Assembly (NCBI GenBank): GCA_903834135.1
Contig: CAILHZ010000005.1
Location: forward strand, 1 to 64,000
From: an uncultured Opitutia bacterium
GTDB lineage: Bacteria; Verrucomicrobiota; Verrucomicrobiia; Opitutales; Opitutaceae
Length of the DNA stretch: 64,000 nucleotides
Direction of reading: 5' to 3'
A program made the translations under genes and the position numbers. This document shows positions 23,860 through 33,532 of this stretch, in pieces. Numbering within the stretch: the first letter of the stretch is position 1; each line of letters starts with the position of its first letter. The notes beneath the pieces were generated by a model. The model was not told the origin of the DNA. It saw only the letters and a list, made by a program, of their open reading frames with translations, and ran no database searches.

Positions 23860-26800
23860 TTATGCTTTAATTTCATTTGCATTTACGTGAGTAGGCGCTG
23901 GTGCCTCAGTACGGAAGCTTTGTATCCATACACGTGCACGGTCAAAATAGAGATATACAACTGGAGTTGTATACAAGGTAAGCAACTGGCTTACGATCAA
24001 ACCTCCTACAATCGATATACCTAGGGGACGTCTTAATTCAGCGCCATCACCAGCACCAATTGCGAGCGGTATAGCTCCTAGAATAGCGGCCATCGTTGTC
24101 ATTAAAATAGGTCTAAAGCGCATCAGGCTTGCTTCAAAAATAGCATCTCTTGCGCTTAGACCACGTGTACGTTCTGCCTCGATTGCAAAATCAATCATCA
24201 TGATGGCATTTTTCTTTACGATACCGATGAGTAGGAAAACTCCAATAAGTGCGATTAAACTAAATTCAGTATTGTACAACTTGAGGGCTAGCAGCGCACC
24301 TAGACCTGCAGAAGGAAGTGTTGATATAATTGTTAATGGATGAATGTAGCTTTCGTAGAGCATGCCTAAAACAACATAGATTGTGAGTATTGCTGCTAGG
24401 ATAAGAATTGGCTCGTTGCTAATAGAGTTTTGGTAGCTACGTGCTGTTCCCTGAAAGCTCCCGTGTACACTGCTCGGCATATGAATTAAATTCACTTGGC
24501 GATTAATTGCTTCAACAGCATCGCTTAGGGATGCTCCGTCTGCTAAATTAAACGATATAGTACCTGCTACAAATTGGCCCTGATGGTTCACTGATAGGGG
24601 AGTAGTTCCCATCTGATATTTTACGAAAGCAGATAAAGGAATCATGAGTTCTTTTTTGGTGCTCACAGCCTGGCCTGTTGAAGTTGAACCTTTCCCTGTT
24701 GTTGCAATCGCATTCATGCTGGCATTACGTGCAGAATCTGAAGCGATAGATGACGAGCTGCTGGCATTTCCTTTGATGGCTACCGTACCTGCTACAGCGT
24801 TACTTGCTTGGGAGCCTTTAATAGAACCTCCGGATGTACTTACATAAATATTTCGTAGAGATTCAGGAGATTCAGCGTATTGATGCTGAACTACCATGAT
24901 TACTTTATATTGATTGAGTGACTCATAGATGGTTGAGACCTGACGTTGACCGAAGGCGTCATAAAGAGTGTTGTCTATTTGGCTAGCTGTTAGACCTAAG
25001 CGTGAAGCTGTATCTCGATTTATGACTAAGTCTTGTTGTAGGCCTTTGTCTTGCTGGTCCGTATTAAGATCTTGTAGTACCGGTTCGCGACTTAAGGCAT
25101 CGAGTAGTTTAGGCGTCCAAGTCCTAAGGTCCTTTATATTGTCGGACTGCAATGTGTACTGATAAAGTGAGTTACTCTGACGGCCGCCCATGCGGATATC
25201 TTGAGAAGGCGCTAAGTAAAGGTTAGCGCCGGGTATTTCGGCTAACTTAGGGCGTAAACGAGTAATGACTTGTTGGGTGCTTTCCTTGCGTACTGCGATT
25301 GGCTTTAAATCAACATATACTTGGCCAAAATTAGCGCCTCCGCGTCCTCCACCTATAAAGCCAACAATTGTTCTTACTGCAGGATCATTCTGCACAATTG
25401 CCATAAATTGTTTTAACTTTCCTGACATGCGCTGAAATGAAATACTTTGCTCTCCTTGAATACCTCCGCTCAAGCGGCCCGTGTCTTGCTCTGGGAAGAA
25501 TCCAGTCGGGATTGTCATGTATAGCCAAATATTAAGTCCTACGGTAACAACTAAAAGACTCATCATAGTAAGACCGTGACGTAGTGCCCAGTTAAGTGTT
25601 CTTTCATATCCTGCAATGAGGTCATTAAAGAAATTCTCACTCCAAAGATAAAACTTACCCTTCTTTACTTCTAAGTCATGGGGACGAAGAAGGAATGCAC
25701 ACATCATCGGTGTTGTTGTAAGAGATATAAACATCGAGATGATAATTGCGACCGAGAGAGTGATCGCGAATTCGCGAAATAAACGCCCTACAATTCCTCC
25801 CATAAGTAAAATCGGAATAAACACTGCTATTAGAGATGCACTCATTGCGAGTACCGTGAAGCTTACCTCTTTGACTCCAATTAACGTCGCTTCAATGCGG
25901 CTATAGCCTTTCTCCATGTATCTAACGATATTCTCCATAACAACGATTGCGTCATCGACCACAAAGCCTGTTGCTATAGTTAGCGCCATCAATGAGAGAT
26001 TATCTAAACTGTAGTTTAGTAAGTACATGGCGCCAAAAGTGCCAATCAGCGATATAGGAACAGCAACACACGGGATTAATGTTGCTCTTAAATCTCTTAA
26101 AAAAAAGAAAACGACGAGTACAACGAGAAAAACGGCAATTCCTAAACTGTATTCCACGTCTCTTAAAGAGGCTCTAATTGTACGACTGCGATCTACTGCA
26201 ATAATTAGATTGGCAGCACCTGGGATAGAGGCTCTGAGTTGAGGCATTAGTGCTACAACTTTATCAACTGTTTCAATAATGTTTGCACCTGGTTGTCTTG
26301 AAATGACCACAAGCACTGCAGGCTCTCCTGCTGAAAGACCAAGGTTGCGGGTATCTTCTACAGAGTCTAAGACATTGGCTACGTCAGTCAGACGAATTGC
26401 AGAGCCGTTTCTGTAAGCTACAATAAGAGTTTTGTATTCTGCAGCGGACCTTGATTGATCGTTGCTATAAATTTGCCAGTGTAGATGACCATTCTCAATT
26501 GAGCCCTTAGGGCTATTAGCGTTTGCTGCGGATAGGGCAGCTCTTACATCCTCTAATCCAACGCCGTACTTAAATAATGCTGTTGGGTTAATTTCAACAC
26601 GCACGGCAGGTAGGGAACTGCCTCCGATAGTGACGTCACCTACACCCGGTACTTGTGAAATTTTTTGCTGTAAAATTGTAGACGCAGCGTCATAAAGTTG
26701 ACCCCGGCTCATAGTGCTTGAGGTCATCGCTAAAACAAGGACAGGAGAATCGGTAAGATTTACCTTACGGTAGTTTGGATTCCCACGCAGGGCTGCAGGT

Positions 26801-27156
26801 AAATCTGCACGAGCTGCACTGATTGCAGCTTGTACATCGCGAGCTGCACCATCGATATCGCGATTTAATCCAAATTGTAAGGTGACATTTGTGCTACCAA
26901 CCGAACTCGATGAAGTCATTTCGGTTACATCAGCGATCGTTCCTAAGTGGCGCTCTAGAGGTGTTGCTACACTACTGGCCATAGTTTCTGGACTTGCACC
27001 AGCCATCGATGCAGAAACTGTGATTGTTGGAAAATCAACCTGGGGTAGCGGTGATACAGGAAGCTTAAAGTATGCAGCTGTGCCAGCAAGGGCTATACCT
27101 ACTGAGAGTAGCGTTGTTGCTACCGGTCTTTTGACAAATATGTACGAAAAGTTCAC
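23860..27156 (-). CDS. mdtC: RND efflux permease, MdtC-like, with Ser/Ala-rich insertion
   Basis: 1098 aa inner-membrane proton-driven pump subunit. It starts with GTG at 27156, overlapping the stop of the mdtB-like gene (GTGA). The N-terminus ([20 protein letters not shown]), the helix-4 segment [19 protein letters not shown] with its paired acidic residues, and [25 protein letters not shown] in the second half all match MdtC. Between IYVST and MIPLSAF it carries an extra ~63-residue low-complexity stretch (residues 775-837, bases 24646-24834) where E. coli MdtC has about six residues; this accounts for most of its extra length. It probably forms a heterotrimer with the MdtB-like subunit. 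Confidence 0.93.
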   Translation of the reverse strand: MNFSYIFVKRPVATTLLSVGIALAGTAAYFKLPVSPLPQVDFPTITVSASMAGASPETMASSVATPLERHLGTIADVTEMTSSSSVGSTNVTLQFGLNRDIDGAARDVQAAISAARADLPAALRGNPNYRKVNLTDSPVLVLAMTSSTMSRGQLYDAASTILQQKISQVPGVGDVTIGGSSLPAVRVEINPTALFKYGVGLEDVRAALSAANANSPKGSIENGHLHWQIYSNDQSRSAAEYKTLIVAYRNGSAIRLTDVANVLDSVEDTRNLGLSAGEPAVLVVISRQPGANIIETVDKVVALMPQLRASIPGAANLIIAVDRSRTIRASLRDVEYSLGIAVFLVVLVVFFFLRDLRATLIPCVAVPISLIGTFGAMYLLNYSLDNLSLMALTIATGFVVDDAIVVMENIVRYMEKGYSRIEATLIGVKEVSFTVLAMSASLIAVFIPILLMGGIVGRLFREFAITLSVAIIISMFISLTTTPMMCAFLLRPHDLEVKKGKFYLWSENFFNDLIAGYERTLNWALRHGLTMMSLLVVTVGLNIWLYMTIPTGFFPEQDTGRLSGGIQGEQSISFQRMSGKLKQFMAIVQNDPAVRTIVGFIGGGRGGANFGQVYVDLKPIAVRKESTQQVITRLRPKLAEIPGANLYLAPSQDIRMGGRQSNSLYQYTLQSDNIKDLRTWTPKLLDALSREPVLQDLNTDQQDKGLQQDLVINRDTASRLGLTASQIDNTLYDAFGQRQVSTIYESLNQYKVIMVVQHQYAESPESLRNIYVSTSGGSIKGSQASNAVAGTVAIKGNASSSSSIASDSARNASMNAIATTGKGSTSTGQAVSTKKELMIPLSAFVKYQMGTTPLSVNHQGQFVAGTISFNLADGASLSDAVEAINRQVNLIHMPSSVHGSFQGTARSYQNSISNEPILILAAILTIYVVLGMLYESYIHPLTIISTLPSAGLGALLALKLYNTEFSLIALIGVFLLIGIVKKNAIMMIDFAIEAERTRGLSARDAIFEASLMRFRPILMTTMAAILGAIPLAIGAGDGAELRRPLGISIVGGLIVSQLLTLYTTPVVYLYFDRARVWIQSFRTEAPAPTHVNANEIKA

Positions 27157-30100
27157 GCAGTACTTTTATTTGAGGCAGTGAGTTGCTCGCTTTTAAAATT
27201 CATACGCTCAGCAATACGCTCAAAAGCCAGATAGATAACAGGGGTAGTAAATAAGGTGAGCACTTGGCTTACGATAAGTCCGCCTACAATCGTTATACCT
27301 AAAGGATGGCGCAATTCTGATCCTGTTCCTGTACCAATCATTAAAGGCACAGCTCCTAGTAAGGCGGCCATCGTTGTCATAAGAATTGGTCTAAAGCGAA
27401 GCAGGCAAGCTTGGTAGATTGCATCACGTGGCTTTAAACCTTCGTTTCGCTCAGCATCTAAAGCGAAATCAATCATCATGATTGCATTCTTTTTAACGAT
27501 ACCAATTAGAAGAATAATGCCTACAACGCCAATGACGCCTAGGTCACTGCCTACTAGATTAAGAGCTAGTAATGCGCCAATACCTGCAGAAGGCAGGGTA
27601 GATAAAATTGTTATAGGATGAATAAAGCTTTCGTAGAGAACTCCTAAGATAATATACATCACTACAATAGCTGCTAAGATTAAGAAAAGTTCGTTAGCAA
27701 GTGAGGATTCGAATGCCGAGGCTGCACCTTGGAATAAAGTTATAACACTCATTGGCATTCCCATTTCTAGTTCAGTACGGCGCACCGCAGCGACTGCTTC
27801 TCCTAGTGAACCTCCCTTAGGAACATTAAAGGAAATTGTATTAGCAGGAAACTGACTTAGATGGTTAATCAATAAAGGACTGGTTCTTTCTTCGATATGA
27901 GCAATCGCTGACAAAGGAACCTGACCGCCTGAAGCCGAGGGTACATAAATTTGGGCTAATGAAGCTGGAGAGCGCTGTAAGTCAGGGCGAGCCTCCATGA
28001 TAACACGGTACTGATTAGATTGGGTAAAAATGGTGGAGACGATTCGTTGGCCGAATGCATCATAAAGAGCGTTATCAATCGTTGCTGCAGTAATACCAAA
28101 GCGAGCTGCTGTATCACGATCAATTACTACATAAGCAGATAGACCACGCTGAGCTTGGTCCGAGGCTACATCAATAAGTTGAGGACATGATTTTAGCTTT
28201 TCAGTTAAGGAAGATACCCACTCGGCGAGTGCTTTAGGGTCTGCACTTTCTAAAATAAATTGATACTGAGTTCTGCTTACGCGGTCATCAATCGAGAGAT
28301 CTTGAATGGGTTGCATGAACGCCTGGATGTTACGCACTCCTTGTGTTTCTCTTGATAAGCGCCGAATAATTTCACTCGCTGTACTGCTACGTTCTTCGCG
28401 TGGCTTGAGGTTAACAAGCATGCGTCCCGTATTTAAAGTCGCATTAATGCCGTCGATTCCAATGAATGATGAAAGGCTAATAACATCTGGATCTTTAAGA
28501 ATCGCTTCAGCCATAGCATCCTGGTTTCTAGCCATTGCCTCATATGAGACGCTTTGAGGTGATTCTGTGATAACTTGGATAAGTCCTGTATCTTGGACTG
28601 GAAAAAATCCCTTAGGGGTAAAAACATACAAGAGTACAGTTAAACCCAATGTTCCTACAGCAACGTAAAGAGTAAGCGTTTGGTGCTCGAGTACCCAGTC
28701 GAGTGCTCTTGCATACTGAGCGATCAGAGCATCAAACCAGCCAGCAGCTTTTTTACTCCACTTTGGTTCACTTTCAGGTGGTCTGTGCTTTACTAACTTG
28801 GAGCACATCATTGGTACTAAGGTAAGAGATACAACTGCAGAAATAAGAATTGTTACAGCAAGTGTGATTGCGAATTCGCGGAATAAACGGCCTACCACAT
28901 CACCCATAAATAAAAGGGGTATGAGTACTGCTATTAAAGAGACTGTTAGGGAAATAATGGTGAAGGCTATCTGTTCCGAGCCCTTCAGTGCGGCCTGCAT
29001 GGGTGAATCGCCTTGCTCGACGTAGCGTGCGATATTTTCGATCATCACGATCGCATCATCAACAACGAATCCCGCTGCAATCGTCAGCGACATTAAAGAA
29101 AGATTGTTCAAGCTAAACCCGAGTAAATACATCACTGCGAGTGTTCCTACTAAAGAGAGTGGAACAGATAAGCTTGGGATGATTGTTGCAGGTATATTTC
29201 TTAAAAATACAAAGATGACTAGTACAACAAGGACTACTGCCAAGGTGAGTTCAATTTCAACATCGTGTACGCTAGCACGTATTGTATTAGTTCTGTCGGT
29301 AAGGATAGTGACATCAACTGAAGGAGGCAGTGATGACTTAAGTGCTGGTAAAAGCTTTTGAATACTCTCCACAACGCTAATCACGTTTGCGCCTGGTTGC
29401 CTCTGAATATTTAGTATAAGAGCAGGAGTTCTGTTCATCCAGGCGCCAAGCTTTGTGTTTTCTGGAGCAAACTCTATTGTGGCAACATCTTTCAAACGAA
29501 CTGCAGAGCCGTTTCGGTAAGCAACTATTAATTTTTGATATTCATCCGGGCTCATGAGTTGATCGTTTGCGTTGATCGTGAAAGCCCTGGTAGGGCCGTC
29601 GAAATTCCCTTTAGCTGTATTTACATTACCGTTACTTATCGTTGTACGTAAGTCGTCAATGTTTAATCCGTATGATGCAAGAGCAGATGGATTAACTCTA
29701 ATGCGCATCGACTGTCTTTGCCCACCGCCGATACTCACCAAGCCAACGCCGGGTAATTGAGAAAGTTTTTGAGCAAGACGTGTATCAGCTAAGTCTTCGA
29801 TTTCAGTTAATGGAAGAGTCTTTGAAGTTAGTGCAAGTGTAAGTACTGGCGCATCAGCAGGATTTACTTTGGCATAAATCGGCGGTGCTGGAAGGTCACT
29901 GGGGAGTAAGTTTCCTGCTGCATTAATTGCTGCTTGGACCTCTTGTTCGGCAACGTCTAAACTTAAGTCTAAACTAAATTGTAGTGTGATAACAGATGCG
30001 CCAGCTGAGCTCGAGGATGACATCTGTTTAAGTCCTGGCATCTGGCCTAATTGACGTTCTAGGGGAGCAGTAATCGAAGACGTCATTACGTCCGGGCTTG

Positions 30101-30278
30101 CACCAGGATAGAAGGTCTGGATTTGGATTGTAGGGTAGTCTACCTCTGGCAATGCAGAGAGAGGTAAGAACTTATACGCGACAAGGCCTATAATAAAAAT
30201 TGCTGCCATCAGCAGCGTTGTAGCAACCGGACGGTGAATAAAGATACGAGAGGGATTCATCTCAGGAGTATCTGACAA
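27153..30278 (-). CDS. mdtB: RND efflux permease, MdtB-like
   Basis: 1041 aa, the same length as E. coli MdtB (1040). N-terminus [19 protein letters not shown], the helix-4 acidic pair in [20 protein letters not shown], and the C-terminal [18 protein letters not shown] and [18 protein letters not shown] segments are diagnostic for this RND group. Known MdtBC pumps are heteromultimers exporting bile salts, novobiocin and similar amphiphiles; the substrate here is unknown. It follows the adaptor gene by 19 bp and overlaps the next permease gene by 4 bp, so stoichiometric co-translation is likely. Confidence 0.95.
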   Translation of the reverse strand: MSDTPEMNPSRIFIHRPVATTLLMAAIFIIGLVAYKFLPLSALPEVDYPTIQIQTFYPGASPDVMTSSITAPLERQLGQMPGLKQMSSSSSAGASVITLQFSLDLSLDVAEQEVQAAINAAGNLLPSDLPAPPIYAKVNPADAPVLTLALTSKTLPLTEIEDLADTRLAQKLSQLPGVGLVSIGGGQRQSMRIRVNPSALASYGLNIDDLRTTISNGNVNTAKGNFDGPTRAFTINANDQLMSPDEYQKLIVAYRNGSAVRLKDVATIEFAPENTKLGAWMNRTPALILNIQRQPGANVISVVESIQKLLPALKSSLPPSVDVTILTDRTNTIRASVHDVEIELTLAVVLVVLVIFVFLRNIPATIIPSLSVPLSLVGTLAVMYLLGFSLNNLSLMSLTIAAGFVVDDAIVMIENIARYVEQGDSPMQAALKGSEQIAFTIISLTVSLIAVLIPLLFMGDVVGRLFREFAITLAVTILISAVVSLTLVPMMCSKLVKHRPPESEPKWSKKAAGWFDALIAQYARALDWVLEHQTLTLYVAVGTLGLTVLLYVFTPKGFFPVQDTGLIQVITESPQSVSYEAMARNQDAMAEAILKDPDVISLSSFIGIDGINATLNTGRMLVNLKPREERSSTASEIIRRLSRETQGVRNIQAFMQPIQDLSIDDRVSRTQYQFILESADPKALAEWVSSLTEKLKSCPQLIDVASDQAQRGLSAYVVIDRDTAARFGITAATIDNALYDAFGQRIVSTIFTQSNQYRVIMEARPDLQRSPASLAQIYVPSASGGQVPLSAIAHIEERTSPLLINHLSQFPANTISFNVPKGGSLGEAVAAVRRTELEMGMPMSVITLFQGAASAFESSLANELFLILAAIVVMYIILGVLYESFIHPITILSTLPSAGIGALLALNLVGSDLGVIGVVGIILLIGIVKKNAIMMIDFALDAERNEGLKPRDAIYQACLLRFRPILMTTMAALLGAVPLMIGTGTGSELRHPLGITIVGGLIVSQVLTLFTTPVIYLAFERIAERMNFKSEQLTASNKSTA

Positions 30279-30297
30279 TGGGAGTGCTTAAAAGCAC

Positions 30298-31647
30298 TCA
30301 AGGTTGCTGAGTTGGTTTTGATGAGCTTGCGCCTTCTTTAGGTGCACCTTTTTCAGATGGACTCCATGTAGCTGGACTTCCATCTGCATTCTTACGACGT
30401 TTGCGTTTACCTGCCCACGGAGCTGCTGGTGCTGGAACATCTGGCGCTGCTTGAATGATTACTTGCGCGCCTTCTCTTAATTTATCTGCACCATCTGAGA
30501 CAACACGATCACCGATTTTAAGCCCAGTTAGTATAGCTACGCGTTCGCCCTCAGATGAACCAAGGGTTACAGCTCGCACTGAAGCAGTATTGTCCTCACC
30601 AATGACGTATACATAAGAACCTGTTTGGCTACGTTCAATTGAGGAAGTAGGTACAACAATGCCACCCGATTCTGTATTTAAAAGCATTCGAATGTTAACA
30701 AATTGATTTGGAAATAGGGCTTCGTCTTCATTTGTAAAAATAGCTCTAAGTTTAAAGGTACCTGTCGTAGTATCGACTTGGTTGTCGATATTTTCTAGTA
30801 CACCCGTAGCAAGTTTTCTGGTTTGAGTTCTGTCGTAAGCTTCGACTTCAATGCTATCTCCTGTGCGTATGCGAGCTGCTACGCTTGGCACGTAGTCTTC
30901 GGGAAGTGTGAAAACAGCGGTGATTGGTTTAACTTGGGTTAAAACAACAATACCGCCTGCATCGCCGGGAGTGACATAATTGCCAGCATCTACGAGGCGT
31001 AGACCAACTCGTCCATCAACGGGAGCTACAATGTGGCAGTACGTAATATTTAATTTAGCACTATCAATTGCAGCCTGATCAGTTTGAACAAGCCCTGTAT
31101 ACTGATTCACGAGTGCTAACTGTGCATCAACTTGTTGTTTAGCAATAGAGTCTTGTTTTGCTAACGACTGATAGCGTTCGAGATCAAGTTGAGCCTCTTT
31201 GAGTTGTGACTTGGCTTGCAGTATTTGGCCTTCTGCTTGGTGAAGCGTGTTTTGGTATGGGCGTGAATCAATTAAAGCAAGAAGGTCTCCCTTCTTAACC
31301 ATTTGGCCTTCCTTAAAGTTAACACTTAATAGCTGACCACTAATTTGAGTGCGCAGTGTAATATTTGCCGAAGGCACAACCGTTCCAAGTCCTGGAAGAT
31401 AGACTCTTAGGTCTGAAGTTTGAGCTACGGAAACAAGCACTGGCATTGCGGCGCCACCAGGGCCAAACCCAAATTTACGATGACCGCCACCAGGACCTCC
31501 TGCTTGGTCGGCTGTATTTACATGATTTACCCACCAAATTGATCCTAGGATCAGAATGAGAGTTCCGGCTACGATCCATACTGCGCCAGATTTTTTGCGA
31601 ACCTGGGTTGTAGGAATTACGTGAGGGGAAGCAGGATCGTTTTGCAT
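30298..31647 (-). CDS. mdtA: RND efflux periplasmic adaptor (MdtA-like membrane fusion protein)
   Basis: 449 aa. An N-terminal membrane anchor (about 24-41) is followed by a Gly-rich linker (GGPGGGHRKFGFGPGG). Then come the biotinyl-lipoyl half motif SGQLLSVNFKEGQMVKKGD, a coiled-coil hairpin (about 140-200), the second lipoyl half ITYCHIVAPVDGRVG, and beta-barrel and membrane-proximal domains. The tail is Pro/Lys-rich (KRKRRKNADG). It links the two RND permeases to the outer-membrane lipoprotein and is the first gene of the four-gene minus-strand operon. A structured inverted-repeat element lies 67-163 bp upstream of its start. Confidence 0.94.
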   Translation of the reverse strand: MQNDPASPHVIPTTQVRKKSGAVWIVAGTLILILGSIWWVNHVNTADQAGGPGGGHRKFGFGPGGAAMPVLVSVAQTSDLRVYLPGLGTVVPSANITLRTQISGQLLSVNFKEGQMVKKGDLLALIDSRPYQNTLHQAEGQILQAKSQLKEAQLDLERYQSLAKQDSIAKQQVDAQLALVNQYTGLVQTDQAAIDSAKLNITYCHIVAPVDGRVGLRLVDAGNYVTPGDAGGIVVLTQVKPITAVFTLPEDYVPSVAARIRTGDSIEVEAYDRTQTRKLATGVLENIDNQVDTTTGTFKLRAIFTNEDEALFPNQFVNIRMLLNTESGGIVVPTSSIERSQTGSYVYVIGEDNTASVRAVTLGSSEGERVAILTGLKIGDRVVSDGADKLREGAQVIIQAAPDVPAPAAPWAGKRKRRKNADGSPATWSPSEKGAPKEGASSSKPTQQP

Positions 31648-31713
31648 GGATTACAATTCTAGGAAATTAAGTTAAAAAAAGGGGTAAGCTCGGGGAATTT
31701 ACACCACAAGCAT

Positions 31714-31810
31714 GGTATTATTTAGGAAGACGATTCTGCCACCATTAGGTGACAATTTCTAGCCCGATTCTGGCAACTTTAGCTTCGGCCTTATTGTCCT
31801 AAATAATCCC
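31714..31810. repeat. 97-bp inverted-repeat element upstream of the efflux operon
   Basis: The ends are an 11-bp perfect inverted repeat, ATTATTTAGGA (31717-31727) and TCCTAAATAAT (31797-31807), extended by GG/CC beyond one mismatch. Inside are CACC-ATTA-GGTG, a second pairing GACAAT (31751-31756) with ATTGTC (31793-31798) that competes with the outer stem, and near-direct repeats CGATTCTGCCA and CGATTCTGGCA. It could be a structured 5' leader of mdtA, a protein-binding region, or a MITE-like remnant. No target duplication is evident and no second copy was seen in the window. Confidence 0.5.
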
Positions 31811-31922
31811 TTTTTAGCACACATGATTACTCAGACAGTCCGTTTAATGCTTTAAGGCCTATTTTACCACTACTTTGGTTGTCTTATCTATATGTAAAAT
31901 GTTGATTATAATATACATAAAT

Positions 31923-31944
31923 AGAGCCCCAATGTTGGGGCTCT
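31923..31944 (-). terminator. Perfect hairpin downstream of the sugar porter gene
   Basis: AGAGCCCCAA-TG-TTGGGGCTCT, a perfect 10-bp stem, 43 bp beyond the stop of the minus-strand sugar porter. The T-run is poor in both orientations (minus side ATTTATG, plus side TAATTAG), but stem strength and position support a terminator that also insulates the efflux operon downstream. Confidence 0.7.
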
Positions 31945-31987
31945 TAATTAGCTTACCTAAACTTTTACTACCTTAAAAGGCTCCGTT

Positions 31988-33316
31988 TTAGTGTAAAAGT
32001 GAAAATTGACGCTGAATTTCTTCTAAAGAGGATCCCTTGGTCTCTGGAACCATCAGTTTTACCCAAATGAGCTGTAAAACCATCATTGCGCAGAAGAAAA
32101 GGAATACGAGGTAGGCCGGAAAAGCTTCAACCATCATAGGGAAGAAGGTGGTGAGCAGAGCCGCAAAAACCCAGTGTGTTGCACTGCCTAGGGCTTGGCC
32201 CTCTGCTCTGGCACGATTCGGAAAGATTTCGGATATAAATACCCAAATGACTGTGCCCTGACCAACTGCATGGGCTGCGATGAAGGCAAAGATGCAGATT
32301 GGAACGATACTGAAATGGTGTGTGTAAAAAGCCCATGAACATAGGCCTAAAGAGGCAATATAGCCGAAGGAGCCTATATATAAGAGTGTACGGCGTCCTA
32401 ATCGATCAATCAGCCCAAGACCTACAAAGGTAAATACGAGGTTAGTAATACCTATACCCACGGATTGTAGTAGAGCTGCTTTTTCTTGGAGTCCGGTCAT
32501 CTCGAAAATTCGAGGAGCGAAGTAAAGAATGGCATTAATACCGGAGAGTTGGTTAAAGAACGCGATCAGGAATGCTAGAATAATCGGAAAACGTAAGCTC
32601 CCTACTTTTGGAGCATCTGCAGAATTTGTCTGTTGGGCTGCTGCAGTGATTTCATTCGCCATGGCTTCGTGGTCAGCCGTGGACTTTTCTGGATTGATTA
32701 AACTCAAAACTTTTAGGCCTTCGGCTCGGTCACCTTTACGTGTCAGTAACCAGCGTGGGCTTTCAGGAATACTTAGACACATTACAGTATAGATAGCGGA
32801 TGGTATCGCTGCAATTCCTAGCATCCAACGCCATGCATTATCACCAAATCCACTGAGAATCCAGTTTGAGAGAAATGCGATTACGATACCAAAAACGATG
32901 TTAAACTGAAACATGCCTGCGAGTTGGCCGCGGCGCTCAGGTGGAGCGATTTCAGAAATGTAGAGAGGTGCAACAACTGTCGAGATGCCAATACCTATTC
33001 CTCCTATGAAACGGGCGATAATAAAAGTCGTTACGCTATCTGCAAATCCGCAGCCAAGTGCTGAGATTAAATATAGAATACCAATGAAGACTAGCGTGTT
33101 CTTTCTTCCAAATTTATCTGTAGGCCATCCTCCTAATATTGAGCCGATAACCGTGCCGTAAAGAGCCACTGCCATCACGATGCCATGGGTTCCGGCTGAC
33201 AAGTGCCAGAGGGCTTGGAGTTTTTGATCTGCACCCGAGATAACGACGGTATCAAAACCGAACAGAAATCCAGCGAGGGCTGAGGTAAGAGACCAGAAGA
33301 ATATCTTAGCTTTCAT
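31988..33316 (-). CDS. Sugar porter family MFS transporter
   Basis: 442 aa, 12 membrane helices. All sugar-porter signatures are present: GFLFGFDTVVISGA in helix 1, GGWPTDKFGRK in the first cytoplasmic loop, RFIGGIGIGISTVVAPLYIS and PPERRG in the middle, PESPRWLLTRKGD before the central loop, and VPETKGSSLEEIQ at the C-terminus. It resembles XylE/GalP-type proton-linked importers of monosaccharides, but the specific sugar is not assignable. Unusually for this window it has a recognisable ribosome site (TAGGA, 5 bp before the ATG). It diverges from the heparinase-like gene 216 bp away, suggesting uptake of a lyase product. Confidence 0.93.
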   Translation of the reverse strand: MKAKIFFWSLTSALAGFLFGFDTVVISGADQKLQALWHLSAGTHGIVMAVALYGTVIGSILGGWPTDKFGRKNTLVFIGILYLISALGCGFADSVTTFIIARFIGGIGIGISTVVAPLYISEIAPPERRGQLAGMFQFNIVFGIVIAFLSNWILSGFGDNAWRWMLGIAAIPSAIYTVMCLSIPESPRWLLTRKGDRAEGLKVLSLINPEKSTADHEAMANEITAAAQQTNSADAPKVGSLRFPIILAFLIAFFNQLSGINAILYFAPRIFEMTGLQEKAALLQSVGIGITNLVFTFVGLGLIDRLGRRTLLYIGSFGYIASLGLCSWAFYTHHFSIVPICIFAFIAAHAVGQGTVIWVFISEIFPNRARAEGQALGSATHWVFAALLTTFFPMMVEAFPAYLVFLFFCAMMVLQLIWVKLMVPETKGSSLEEIQRQFSLLH

Positions 33317-33439
33317 TGTTTCCTAATTAAGGTTGGGGTAACTAACTGGGAGATAATGTAATTTACGCGAGTAAATCTCAAGTAAAACAAATGAGGTATG
33401 CTTTGGTATCTTTGCAAACCACACAAATTAAAGAGGAAT

Positions 33440-33493
33440 ATGAATAAAGTTTGTTCTGGTTGCCTGTTTACTGGCGTCTTTGATACTGAATAA
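33440..33493 (+). CDS. Possible 17-aa leader peptide upstream of the heparinase-like gene
   Basis: ATG 33440 is preceded by AGAGGA at a 3-nt spacing from its end, one of the few convincing Shine-Dalgarno sites in the window. The encoded peptide is MNKVCSGCLFTGVFDTE, with a CxxC pair, and it stops 39 bp before the heparinase-like ATG. It could be a translated leader that affects expression of the next gene. It is too short for codon statistics and may be chance. Confidence 0.2.
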   Translation: MNKVCSGCLFTGVFDTE

Positions 33494-33532
33494 AGTAATT
33501 TTTGCTTTAGTTGTATTTCACCCCCTTCAAAC

